This document shows positions 37,626-47,701 of a DNA stretch of 64,000 nt, one piece after another. The notes beneath the pieces were generated by a model. The model worked only from the letters and a program-made list of their open reading frames with translations. It was not told the origin of the DNA and made no database searches. The position numbers were made by a program, and so were the translations under genes. The stretch comes from Punica granatum (lineage: Eukaryota > Streptophyta > Magnoliopsida > Myrtales > Lythraceae), in NCBI RefSeq assembly GCF_007655135.1, contig NC_045128.1, positions 12,090,001-12,154,000 on the forward strand, given 5' to 3'. Positions within the stretch are counted from its first letter, which is position 1. Each line of letters opens with the position of its first letter.

Positions 37626-38150
37626 TGCCCATTGAGGTACCCGTCATAGACATAACCTCCGAAAGCCCCAATCCGTTTCCGTTCTTTGACGCATATAGGC
37701 TTGTGGTCCATTGACATCTCAATTGCTTTCCCTCGGCGACATAGGACTGCTCTACAATCTCCAGCATTAGCTACCACTAGTAATCTCCTCATGACTGTTA
37801 CTGCCAATGCTATGGTTCCAGAAGCGAGGGCTGCATCTAATGAGCATGCTTCGGCAAAGGCGACATCAGTCTGTAAGAAGGCAGAAGTAATGACCTTCTT
37901 GATCTCGTGACGAAAGTCTTCGTCTTCAAGAATGATCATCAACAAGTGACAACAGGCAAAATCAATAGCATGCTTTCCCCCATGCCCATCGAAAAGCCCA
38001 TAGAAGGCATTAGGCCCACTACTTAGATTCTCGAATCCATAATCATGGGCAAAATTATCCACACAAATATATACATCTTCCATACTTGACCGGAAACCGA
38101 TGACAGCCCATGCTCCAGAACGGATGATTGGAAAAATCCCGACTCAAAAT
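37610..38150 (-). pseudogene. Captured protein phosphatase 2C fragment
   Basis: The minus-strand frame starts near RSGAWAVIGFRSSMEDVYIC (about 38140) and runs without a stop to GGYVYDGYLNGQL (about 37620). It has the PP2C signature FYGLFDGHGGKHAIDFAC, including the metal-binding DGHGG aspartate, then VVANAGDCRAVLCRRGKAI, another conserved block. PP2Cs are Mn/Mg-dependent Ser/Thr phosphatases. About 170 residues of the N-terminal half are present; the rest, including the C-terminal metal-binding Asp motifs, is missing. No intron interrupts it. It lies between the gag remnant and the purine tract, on the element's sense strand. Confidence 0.8.
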
Positions 38151-38259
38151 ACTATGCCGCATTGATTGGTTCGATAGAGATATCTAACATCCTCGTCCTC
38201 GTCTGTTGATTTGAGGCACGGTACTTCTCAATTTCCTGCTTCAGCCTCGCCTCCCTCCT

Positions 38260-38760
38260 ATCCTTTCTTCACTAGTCCATCCTCTTGTCGATGGCCTTCC
38301 AGACCACATCAGTCTCCTTGTTGTCATCATCATACTTAGTAGAAGCAAAGAGACTCACATCATTCCCCTCAAATTCATCGAATTTCCGGTTCCCATCATA
38401 ACCCTTGTCATCTCCCTCATTATCATCCTCTTCCTCATTGAACTCGGGCTCTCCATCGCCTCCCTCTACAAAAAATGCGTCATCAGACGAATCATCTTCG
38501 GAAAACAAAGTTGCGTCTCCTTCAGAATATGAATCATACTCGACATCCTCCAAGTCTGCAGTCGGATTAGGGACTCGGCTGCGCCTCGGGTCAACCTCCT
38601 GTCAGGCCTCTATCAGCGCCCCCATCCTTTCGGTTAGGCGATCCAGAACCACGTCCAACCTACGCACCAGCCGAGAATCAATAATCTGCTCGATCCTCTG
38701 ATACAGTTCGTCCTCTTCCGCAACACGATGTTGATTAGTCGTTTTTCGGGGCGGCATCGC
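38260..38760 (-). pseudogene. gag N-terminal region of the PP2C-carrying element
   Basis: Close behind the primer site, the minus strand reads MPPRKTTNQHRVAEEDELYQ, then a coiled-coil-like LDVVLDRLTERMGALIEA. After a stop the same frame runs on into a very acidic Asp/Glu-rich tract (38553-38272, with DVEYDSYSEGD and EEEDDNEGDDKGYDGNRKF). A basic MPPR start with a coiled coil is common in plant Ty3/gypsy gag proteins. The capsid domain proper is absent. A single stop (TGA near 38600) separates the two parts. Confidence 0.6.
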
Positions 38761-38793
38761 TGATCCAAGAGCGAACCTAGCTCTGATACCAAC

Positions 38794-39258
38794 TGACGCA
38801 ACGAAATTAAAAAACAATTGTAATCTGTTGATTCGTGCATGAATGCCAGAAAATAATCTTCTATAATCTGTTGATTCTACGAATACTAGGGAATATGTAT
38901 CAAATTCGTTGATTCAATCAATGCCAAATTTGGGATAATAGAGAAAATACTCTCTTGAAATTTTATTCATCAAAACTAAACTGTCTTTAGCCCTAAGGCT
39001 TACATCGCTTAAATAAGAAGAAACTAAATTGCAACAAAGGAAATAAACTATTTTAGGACAAACGAAATAAACTATTTTAGGGAATTGTAACGAAAGAAAT
39101 AAACTTTTCTTAAAATATGCAAAAACGCCCAAATAACATAAAATTGTCTATTTGAGGCCCTAAAAATTCTCGTTTGGCTCTGGAGGCCGTTTCCCTCGAG
39201 ACGAGATCGTCAAAACCTATTTTCGATATACCGATTTGCCATGTCTTCTACCGTATCA
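38794..39258 (-). repeat. 5' LTR of the PP2C-carrying element
   Basis: Begins TGATACGGTAGAAGACATGG (minus strand) and ends GTTGCGTCA before a GT spacer and the primer site. It is highly similar to 37062-37529 over its whole length, with several single-base differences, so the insertion is not brand new. Confidence 0.85.
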
Positions 39259-39441
39259 GTATATTATATAGAAGTTGGATAATATTACTCATTATTGTAA
39301 TTAGAGAAAATATATCTAAAAGAAACATTAAAGAAGAATTTCTAATCACTTACTGTTATTCTATAAGAAATCGATATTTTATTACTAAATAAATATACAT
39401 AATTTTAAAGAAATTAAAATTATTAAACTTTGATTTTTTTG

Positions 39442-40052
39442 GGCAAATTACAAAAAAGAACTTAAGTTTTGTAAAAATTGTCAATTTTGTCCTAAATTTT
39501 ATTTTGTAATAGAAAAAATCATAAGTTTTTAAAATTGTCTAAAAAATGACATCTGTTAAAAATTCCGTCAATTTTGTATACTGGACTGTTAACGTCAAAA
39601 AAGTCTCAATTTCACCATAAATTTGATATGTAATGAAAAAAACCATATGGTTTATAAATTGTCTTAGAAATAACCTTTCTCCTCATTTGGGTCTCCTTAC
39701 AGTGCTCCTAAAGTTTGCCCCGGCTAGCATTTCCTCTCATGGACCATTTCTGAGAAATTTTTAAAATATGTATTTTTTTAAAATTACAAATCAAAATTTG
39801 GAACTAAATTGATACTTTTATGAAAACTTAGTTCATTTTTGTAAATAAAAGAGAAGATGATCAAATGATGTGTAAACTTTGTGGATCCCGTAAATTCCAC
39901 GTAGGCAAATAGATGAAAAATGGAATAGAATGGTAACGGGATGTCAAATTTGAGACGATTCATAAAACATGTGGATTTTTTTGTTTCAAAACAAAATTTA
40001 TGACAAAGTTGAAATGTTTTACAAAATTTAGATTTTTTTTTTGTAATTTGCC
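39442..40052. mobile_element. Long-TIR MITE (Mutator-like candidate)
   Basis: The left end GGCAAATTACAAAAAAGAAC and the inverted right end GGCAAATTACAAAAAAAAAA begin arms of about 100 bases that share TAAATTTTRTTTTGTAA-like sequence. T-rich stretches flank both sides, so a target duplication cannot be read. There is no coding sequence. It sits inside the Helitron, to the right of the LTR element. Confidence 0.65.
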
Positions 40053-40531
40053 TTTTTTTTAATAATCATTTTTAGCCTTATAAACGTTAAACTAAATTAT
40101 CTCTCATCGATGTGATTAGTTATTTTATCTAAAATTATTCAAATTTATAAAACTTAATATATGAGATATGAGTGAGGAACGAAAATAGCCAATACTTAAT
40201 GTTGAAATTTTACATCCCGTATGATTATAATATTTCTTTCATTAACTAAACTCAAGAATTTCGTATTTTTTGAATTTTATAATTATTTTCTTATAAATTG
40301 AATTGATAATTAAGATCATGGCTATGAAAGATTTTACATGAATTATTTGCTTTTGAGCTCTTAAATTAATATTATCTTGCGTTGGTATGAAATTTATTGT
40401 ATTAAAGTTTATATAGTATAAAAATATATAAATAAATATTAATAATTGTCTTAATATATACATTTTGTAATAAATTTTTATAATAAGTTTTCTTTACAAA
40501 ATCCGTATAGCACACGGGTTCAATAAGCTAG

Positions 40532-41065
40532 TTAGAAAATGTAGAAGAGATAACCTCTTTTTTTTTTTGTTGAATATAGATAACCTCCTCATATTTCTAT
40601 GCAAGAGAGCTAAAATTGATAACCTTGCTAGTGATAAAATAGGAATATTCACTTATAAAACAAAATAACGTCTAGATTTCTTAAAGCTGAATCAAATGGA
40701 TAAAATTTAGAAGATGGTTTAATTGTCGTGGAATTAAAATTAAAATTTCGCACCAACCATTTAACAGTTTGAATTCTTGAATTGCATACGGAACCAAAAT
40801 CGAACTATTAAAAATTTTCAATGTATACCATGATATTCAGAAGTCGAACGGGCCTTCACTGATCTAACCGAACTTTAAATATTTAAGACTAACTAATACG
40901 GAGCTGCCAATTGTGATAGTTATATTTGGTAAAATTTTTGCTTTTTTTAAAATTTTTTTATTTTTGGTAATGGTGAATTTTTTGCTTTAATTGCAATTTG
41001 GAAATAAACCCAACCGTACCATTTATAAGTCCAAAATAAAGATGGAAAACCACGGTGTCACGGCG
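40532..41065. other. Upstream region of the acid phosphatase gene
   Basis: No ORF or clear repeat recognised. It is AT-rich with short poly-T runs. It holds the distal promoter of the gene that follows. Confidence 0.45.
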
Positions 41066-41072
41066 TATAAAT
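41066..41072 (+). promoter_or_regulatory. TATA box of the acid phosphatase gene
   Basis: TATAAAT, 135 bases before the start codon, in a sensible position for a plant core promoter with a leader of roughly 100 bases. Confidence 0.5.
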
Positions 41073-41206
41073 TTAGATTTTCCGCAAAAACGACATCGTG
41101 CTTGAGTTCCGTGAGATAACCATACTCTTCACCTCACCCAATCCCTCTCTCTTCTCTCTGACGACGAAGAGAATCCAATCCAATCAGACCTCTCTCTTCG
41201 CAACCA

Positions 41207-42592
41207 ATGGAGTCTCATCGATTCCTCTTCTCCATATTCCTCCTCGTCAGTTTCATTTGCGCATCCTCCTCCCGTCCCGTCATCCGGCTCTACGGTGACC
41301 GGACCCGAAAGTTCCTCCGGGACGACGACGGCCTCTACTGCGAGAGCTGGCGGTTCACCGTCGAGACCAACGACGCCGGGGATTGGAAGTCCATCCCCTC
41401 GAGGTGCCGCCAGTTCGTGGAGGACTACATGACCGGGGACAGCTACCGTTCTGACTCGACCTTCGTCGCCGACGACTCCCTGGAGTTCGCGAGGGACGTC
41501 GAGGTCGCCGCCGACGGCCATGACGCCTGGGTTTTCGACATCGACGAGACGCTCCTCTCCAACGTCCCGTACTACCAGGCTCACGGGTTCGGGTACGTCG
41601 TTCGTAGCACATGATGATTTGCTGACCGTTGGATCTGCTGACTTGTTAAAATTATTCATGATGTGCGGCCTCTGTGGTTTTGATCATTCTTTGTCGTTGT
41701 CGGCTGGCATGTGAGCTGTCGTGAATATAATCTAGTATATAAATGCTGGTGGCTTCACATGTCATTCTTGACAGCCACTAGGCGTGTGACACGTGGCGCT
41801 TTCTCTCTTCCCCTCAAGAATATTTTCTCAAGTATCTTTTGTAGTCCTCAAAAGAAATGGGTTTTGGGATCGATTCGTTAATAGGACTATGACTGACTTT
41901 GGGTGGCACCATTTGATTTCATATTTATCGATAAGAACTGCCCAAAAAATGTTGTTACCGAGCTTATGTCAGTCATCATTCTCTACTTGCACGAGCTAGT
42001 TATTATCCGTATCGTGTTATTTGTCCGAGTTACTGAAAACTTACTTTGTTTCGATTTGAAAATGTTTAGACTAGAAGAGTTCGATGAGAAATCATTCGAT
42101 GCTTGGGTGGATTTGGCTGACGCCCCTGCATTGCCAGCAAGTTTAAGCCTGTATGAGGAACTTCAACAGCTCGGTTTTAAGATTTTTCTGTTAACCGGGC
42201 GAAGCGAGCATCAGAGGAATGTAACGGAAACAAATCTTCGAAGGTCCGGGTACAGCAACTGGGAAAGGCTCATCTTGAGGTACATTTTCGATGCTTCAAT
42301 TGCCTGTCAAAATGTCCAAAGTTCTTGATTATGTTGAAAATTCGATACGAGTTGCTCCCCTAACAGGTTTTAAGGTCTTAGAAAATTGAGTTTTCTGTTT
42401 GCCTTTTAAAACAGGTCTGCTTCGGATCAAGGCAAACCTGCAACATTATACAAATCAGAGAGGAGATCGGAGTTAAAGTATGAAGGCTATAGACTTCACG
42501 GGAGCTCGGGAGATCAATGGAGCGATTTGCTGGGCTTTGCACAAGCACAACGGTCCTTTAAGCTCCCGAATCCCATGTACTATATTCCTTAA
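41207..42592 (+). CDS. HAD-type acid phosphatase (VSP/APS family), 3 exons
   Basis: Exons 41207-41592, 42070-42279 and 42415-42592, each junction in phase 2, encode 257 residues, the normal size of plant class-B-like acid phosphatases related to vegetative storage proteins. Residues 1-22 form a secretory signal peptide (hydrophobic FLFSIFLLVSFICAS). The HAD nucleophile motif VFDIDETLLSN has the two catalytic aspartates at 111 and 113. Exon 2 gives the LTGRSEHQRNVT motif, and exon 3 the motif GSSGDQWSDLLG. All catalytic residues are present, so it is likely an active secreted or vacuolar phosphomonoesterase. Introns are GT-AG. The gene stands alone and its promoter TATA box lies at 41066. Confidence 0.93.
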
Positions 42593-43177
42593 TTAGTGGA
42601 ATTAGGGATTCTGGAACTTGTGCATTACACTACGCTCCATGGAATTAATTCATCCATTGTTGCTCAATTGCAGATATAATTTGCTTACTGTCTCAGTCAT
42701 GTTATTTCCTCCAAATTCTGGTGCTCGTTGTTTCATTTATATCCACAATTGTCATCTGAATATTGTTAATTCATGAATATCCAAATATTAATACATGTTC
42801 CATATAACCAAGAAAAGTAATAAGAATTTCAATGTGGGACGAAGCATCAATGGATCTAATGAAAACTGTCATTTTATAACGATGAAGTATGATTAAAAAG
42901 GTTGAGAGCATTTACCTTATTCAATGGCCTTATCTAATCAAGGCAGGGGATAACATGGTCTGTTACCATAAGAAACAAATTAGGCCTATCAGGACATATT
43001 GTCGAAAACTCGGAAATAATATCAGGAAGCTTTATTCTTTATCATGATATGTATTAATTGCAGACAGCCATTGCCACTCTGTCATAGAGCACCGATGAGA
43101 AATAAACAAACGCCATTATCTGTTTGTTGACGAATTCCCTCAGTTCAAACCAACGGTCAGTACTTCGAGTAAACTAA
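42593..43177. other. Convergent intergenic spacer
   Basis: Lies between the 3' ends of the acid phosphatase and LRR genes, so mostly 3' UTR and terminator sequence for both. No ORF or repeat stands out. Confidence 0.5.
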
Positions 43178-44467
43178 TCAAGGAGTTGCTGCAATTAGGC
43201 CGGCGACATTAGCTGGCCCAGGAAATCCAGCCATAGAGCCACAGACAAGAGGCTGAGGTGATGGTATCCGGAAGCAACTCATGTCTCCTCCCGGAATGAC
43301 AGAGCACTCGGGTGGAGGCCGCTGCATGCCTTTGTTTGGGATACAATTGTCTGAGAAATCGAAGCCGACATTCGTCACTACCAGCTTGGAGCATTCCTGG
43401 CTCAAGCCCGAGAAGAAATTATAGGAAACCGTCAGGTTCATTAGGTTTTTCAACGAGCATACTATGTCGGTTAGGACGCCTGAGAGTCTGTTGTGCCCAA
43501 GGTTGAGTACCTCAATCTGATTCAGGCATGAAACTGAATCGGGCAAGTGGCCCATCAGAGAATTGTAGCTCACATCAAAGACCTTCACTTCCGAAAAGAA
43601 TCTGACTCCCTCAGGAATGCACCCAGTTAGCTGGTTGTTCAGGAATAGTATCTCCTTAATCCTTGAAGCCATGGCTCCGAAGACTGAGGGGATGGTTCCG
43701 CTGAACCGGTTGTTGGCAAAATTGATGACGGATGCCTGGGCATTTCCAAGGCTTTCAGGAAGCTCCCCTTCAAACTGGTTGTTGTTAAGGAAGATTGCGT
43801 CTAGCTTTCCCTCGAAAAGTTCCTCTGGAATGGTTCCTGAGAAGCTGTTGAACCTGAGGTCGAGGTAGATGAGGTTCGGGATTTCTAGGACTATGCTAGG
43901 GAAACTCCCGGAGAAATTATTGTTGCTGAGATCGAGTTCCTGGAGCAAAGAGAGATCCTTGAACGTTCCTGGAACCGAGCCAGAGAATCTGTTACTGTTC
44001 AGGTGGAGGAGAGTCAAGTCGGAGAGTGAAGAGAGCTCATCCACAATGGTACCCCGAAGATTTCCATGGTTGAGGTCTATGCCGGAAATGTACTGGTCAC
44101 CATCGGAGACGGCATTCCTAGAATCCGAGCAGAAGACACCTTTGTAGGAACAGACATTTGGCCCCACCCAAGTGGAGAGGATCCCATTTGGGTCCTCGGA
44201 GATTGCCAGTTTCCATGCCTGAAGAGCAGTGTATGCCGTTTTGAGCTTTGAGTTCGAAGAAGGCCTGGGTGGAGCTTTGTTGGTGCTAGAGATCCCTCCA
44301 CCCATAAAACCACCGCCAGCACCACCACCTCCACCTCCACCGCCACCAGCATTGTCACCGATCCCAAAGCCGAGACCGCCGCCTACATAAGTTGCAGCCT
44401 GGTGAGCAGGCATTAAGTGGAAGAGGAGGAAAAGCAAAAGCCAGTTTCTCTCCATTTGTGATGACAA
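43178..44467 (-). CDS. Secreted leucine-rich-repeat protein with glycine-rich N-terminus
   Basis: Single-exon gene of 429 residues. The Met at residue 5 (44455) may be the true start. Residues 5-25 are a signal peptide (MERNWLLLFLLFHLMPAHQA). Residues 28-58 are almost pure glycine with a nine-Gly run. Next come an LRRNT-like cap (LQAWKLAISEDPNGILSTW and a CSYKGVFCS pair) and about ten plant extracellular LRRs of the LxxLxLxxNxFSGxxP type (for example LDLSNNNFSGSFP). A cysteine-containing tail ends in NVAGLIAATP. It resembles the LRR part of LRX/PEX proteins and At4g06744-like proteins, but without an extensin or kinase domain. It is likely cell-wall-located; its ligand is unknown. The frame is intact. 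Confidence 0.9.
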   Translation of the reverse strand: MSSQMERNWLLLFLLFHLMPAHQAATYVGGGLGFGIGDNAGGGGGGGGGAGGGFMGGGISSTNKAPPRPSSNSKLKTAYTALQAWKLAISEDPNGILSTWVGPNVCSYKGVFCSDSRNAVSDGDQYISGIDLNHGNLRGTIVDELSSLSDLTLLHLNSNRFSGSVPGTFKDLSLLQELDLSNNNFSGSFPSIVLEIPNLIYLDLRFNSFSGTIPEELFEGKLDAIFLNNNQFEGELPESLGNAQASVINFANNRFSGTIPSVFGAMASRIKEILFLNNQLTGCIPEGVRFFSEVKVFDVSYNSLMGHLPDSVSCLNQIEVLNLGHNRLSGVLTDIVCSLKNLMNLTVSYNFFSGLSQECSKLVVTNVGFDFSDNCIPNKGMQRPPPECSVIPGGDMSCFRIPSPQPLVCGSMAGFPGPANVAGLIAATP

Positions 44468-46107
44468 ACTGTTCTTTACTTTGTTAACGTGTTAATAGAG
44501 TGAATAAGGGAGACAATGGTGGGGTTTGGTTTCTACTTGTAGTTGTAGAGAGCATATGCTCCAATTTTTTCAGTGTATGTACTCTGTTATTCTAAAGTTT
44601 AATGGGTTTCAATTTAATATTTTTTTCCTTCTTTTATTTATTGTTTTTTTAAAATAATGCTGTTGGTTTTGGTCTTTTTTTATTATTTGGACAACACACT
44701 GTACACATCTTTGACTTAAGTTACATGGACTGGACTGTTCAAGGTGCAGAACAGGCAGGCAGCCTTAACTAGGATCTACCTTAGTTGCCAAAGAAAGTAC
44801 TATTGGGTTTGATTAGCGATCATAACGACATAGATTTTTTCTATGAACATGGTTAGGCGTCGACGAAAAGGGTGCACTGTGCAAGTAATGACATGTGCAA
44901 GCACTAGTCAAGCTAGCACAACTCCACTAAAGATCTAGTATAGATAAAAAGAACGTTGGTAATGCACAAATGCGAAGAAATGATTCGAAAAACGGGGCTT
45001 GAGGTTATCAAATTATATGGGAATGAGCTTGGAACCATTCCACTTCCATTGGTACAGTATGCAAAACAGTGGGCAGACCTGTGGTCCGTTATTATAATTA
45101 TTCATTTTGTCAAAGTTGCAATTTGCAATTAATATGTCATCTTCGGGTGAGAGGAGTTAATTTCTGGAAATGAAAACGGTCGATCTTGAGAAATGGGGAG
45201 TCAGCTAATGGCACATGTCCTCAACTAGGAGCCATGGCGCTCCGAATTCGATTTTCGTCGGAGGGACTTCCCATGCATCTTATTTAGCTTTTCGTTTACT
45301 GATAAAAGGCTCATGTGACTTTTTGTAATAAAAGAAACAGAACAATGAATCATGAAAGTAACGCAAGGTCAGGAGCAGGTTCACTTTAATGCCACTTAAC
45401 TACTTATTTCTGGTGCCTTCCAACCAATTTTCAGTTGATATCATGATTCGGATTCTTCATTGCATTGCTGAGATTAAGTTGGTGAGGTAGGTAAGGTCAA
45501 ACTTCTTGCTTCAATGGACTACATTGTCAAAGATAATGCAAATAAACGTCTGGAATTTAGGCCGCGAAGGAGGACATGAGCTTTTTCTAGGGGCTGGTCC
45601 GATGAAGGATCACAATGACATCTCGGTATAGAATAGGTACCCTCCACTGTTTTACCGCTCACTTGGCACCAAACACCGCGTTACATACTTAGTGACTTGG
45701 CGGTGTGAGGATTAAGATTTCGCTCGAAGCATCACAATATACGATATTGTGATATACTTTTCTGGAACATGTTCAATGACTCATTGGATAAGCACGTAGT
45801 AGCTTGTTATACTTATGAGTTATGACCATCCTAACATTCTCATACCAAACACATAGCTTTAATAGCGGCGCATTTTTCAACCAATCGTCTTGAACGAACT
45901 CTAAACGACTCCGATGCTTCCTCTGGGGCTCTCCTTTGCTCCGATGACACCTCCAACTACGTGAATACCATTGGAAAATTTTAATAGGGGTGAAGGTGCG
46001 ATGAAGCCTCCGATTCTTACGTCAGAGAGGTAGAGATAACGTTATATTTTTGGAGGAAAAGTTCGCAGAGTCTAAAGTTGGGCCAATGCAAACTCACTTT
46101 TACTCTC
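44468..46107. other. Intergenic, LRR gene promoter side
   Basis: The first few hundred bases are the LRR gene's 5' region on the minus strand. The remainder is ordinary intergenic DNA in which I find no ORF, repeat or RNA signal. Confidence 0.45.
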
Positions 46108-46250
46108 CGTTTTTTTTTCTTTTTTTTTTTGAATAAGCAATGATATTATATATTCAAAAGCTCAATATATATATGGTCACTATACACTTTCACAAAGAAA
46201 CTGCTCAAGCATGCCAAACCAGATTAGGGAGTACAAAACTATATACAGAC
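46108..46250 (-). mobile_element. Possible LINE 3' tail
   Basis: On the minus strand the sequence TTGAATATATAATATCATTG is followed by CTTATTC and then a poly-A-rich tract (46130-46108), which looks like the 3' end of a plant L1-type LINE. The hAT element at 46251 is inserted into it; continuation beyond 47709 is plausible but has no ORF to prove it. Confidence 0.35.
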
Positions 46251-47701
46251 CAAGGTTTTCAGAATCGCGATTCTAGGTAGAATCGGTTGTGAGTCGTAGA
46301 ATCGTGAATCGTAAAATTCTACTTGTAATTAAAAAAAATTAAAAAATAGCATATATATATGTAGCATACTTTCCTGAGCAAAAAAAATCAATCCTTGTTT
46401 ATTCAAATAAAAACCAACAAATTAACAATTTACAAAACCTCCTTTCACTTCCCTGATTTAATGAATTAGCTGAAAATTTCTTCGTCCTCTTTGACTACAT
46501 ATTAAAGACTTCAATGATGTAAACAGCAATTACAGGATTTTCCTTCTCAGCACAAGGGCTAGTGGGTTGGGTATAAACCTCACTGCTGCTGACACATGCA
46601 TACTGTACAACAGCGACTAGGTAACTCTACTGAATTCTATCATAACTCTACTAATAGGTGCTGGGCAATTCCAAAGAGCACAAAATATGCAACAACATAA
46701 ACAACCAACAAACTGTTGGTTAGGGCCTATCAATGCAGTCTGCAGAGCCTAAGGAGCATTATCACAGATTCACAATAATTCCAATTCCAATTTCAAACGT
46801 TGGGCAATTCCAATGCAATTATGCAACCAATTTCAATTCAATTTCAGTAGCTACCTGGTCTGGAGTGGGCGGTCGAATGTCGGGCAGTGGGTAGTGGGCA
46901 GAGGCAAAACCAAGAGATCCTGGACGCTGGGCGATCGAAGCTCGGGCAGTGGGCAGAATCTAGACTCTGGACCAAGCAACCGAACCGAGAGATCAGCTTG
47001 GACAGAAGTCGAGGCCCAGTCAGCTTGGATCAGATCCTGGACGCTGGGCGGTCTGAGGTCGAGGCACAGTCAGCTTGGACGGAAGTCGGTTGAAGCTCGG
47101 AACACCTTGGGCGAAAGTCGAAATTACGGACTCACGCTCGTCGGAGACTTGGGCGGTTGAAGCTCGGGTCGAGTCAGCTTGGATTGGTCTGGTTGAAGCT
47201 CGGAAGTCGGAACAACTTGGGCGGAGCGGAAGTCGAAACTACGGACTCACGGAGCTCGTCGGACACTCGGAACAACCGAACAAGAAGAAATGGCTGAATC
47301 TTCACCTCGGACCGTCGGAGAGTCGGACGAATCGGAGACTTGGTAGTGGGTTAGGGCACAGAATTGTCGGGGACTCGGGGAGAAAGGGGAGTGCCGGAGA
47401 AGAAAAGGAAAAGGAGGGGGGGGGGGGGGGGGGGAAAGAATCAGTCGGGCTCAGGGCCAATGGCTGGGCTTTGGCCCGACTCTGGCCTACCCTTCACCCG
47501 AGGGCCGGAATGAGGCCTGGGCTTCGCCCGAGTCTGGACTGAATCCGGAATCGCAGAATCGGCCCGATTCTGCGATTTACTATCCGATTCACTTCCGATT
47601 TTGGATTTTCCGAGTCACCCCCTGAATTGGAATCGTAGGACCCCCTTTGAATCGTAGAATCGTAAGATTCTGTGATTCGAATTACGATTCTGAAAACCAT
47701 G
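46251..47701. mobile_element. Non-autonomous hAT element with perfect 8-bp target duplication
   Basis: Both flanks carry ATACAGAC (46243-46250 and 47702-47709). The ends CAAGGTTTTCAGAATCG and, inverted, CATGGTTTTCAGAATCG make an imperfect terminal repeat starting with CA, as in hAT elements. Subterminal GAATCG/CGATTC motifs are repeated at both ends. The 1451-bp interior has no transposase. Its middle (46860-47400) is GC-rich with many scrambled repeats of phrases such as TCAGCTTGGA and TTGAAGCTCGGA, quite unlike the AT-rich surroundings. It ends in a run of 19 G. Confidence 0.85.
47416..47434 (+). repeat. Run of 19 guanines
   Basis: An unbroken G19 tract inside the hAT element, preceded by a purine-rich AGAAAAGGAAAAGGA stretch. 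Such a tract can fold as a G-quadruplex and is prone to length error in sequencing. Confidence 0.9.

Larger units (their letters stand above)
37062..39258 (-). mobile_element. Non-autonomous LTR retrotransposon carrying a PP2C segment
   Basis: Two direct repeats, 37062-37529 (468 bp) and 38794-39258 (465 bp), flank 1264 bp. On the minus strand each begins TGATRCGG and ends TGCGTCA. Just inside the 5' LTR lies TGGTATCAGAGC (38790-38779), the initiator-Met tRNA primer site. Just before the 3' LTR lies a purine tract CAGGGGAGAA (37539-37530). Flanks GTATG and GTATA suggest a decayed 5-bp target duplication. The interior has a gag start and a PP2C fragment but no pol, so it needs proteins from another element, probably Ty3/gypsy. 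Confidence 0.85.
36954..40531 (+). mobile_element. Helitron containing nested elements
   Basis: The 5' end TC-TATATA (36954) follows an A. The 3' end is CTAG (40528-40531) followed by T, with a CCGT...ACGG hairpin (40503-40517) about 11 bases before it. This gives the A|T target expected of a Helitron. There is no Rep/helicase coding sequence, so it is non-autonomous. Removal of the LTR element (37062-39258) rejoins sequence that matches the 229-bp Helitron fragment to its left, which supports nesting. A long-TIR MITE (39442-40052) is also inside. The native Helitron part is about 770 bp. Confidence 0.6.

Noticed and set aside
43617..44251. Plus-strand ORFs antisense to the LRR gene
   Set aside because: They mirror the repeated LRR codons and have no independent features.
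46813..47542. Overlapping plus-strand ORFs of 115 and 155 residues
   Set aside because: They lie wholly inside the GC-rich scrambled repeats of a hAT element, in overlapping frames, with repeat-driven composition and no domain.
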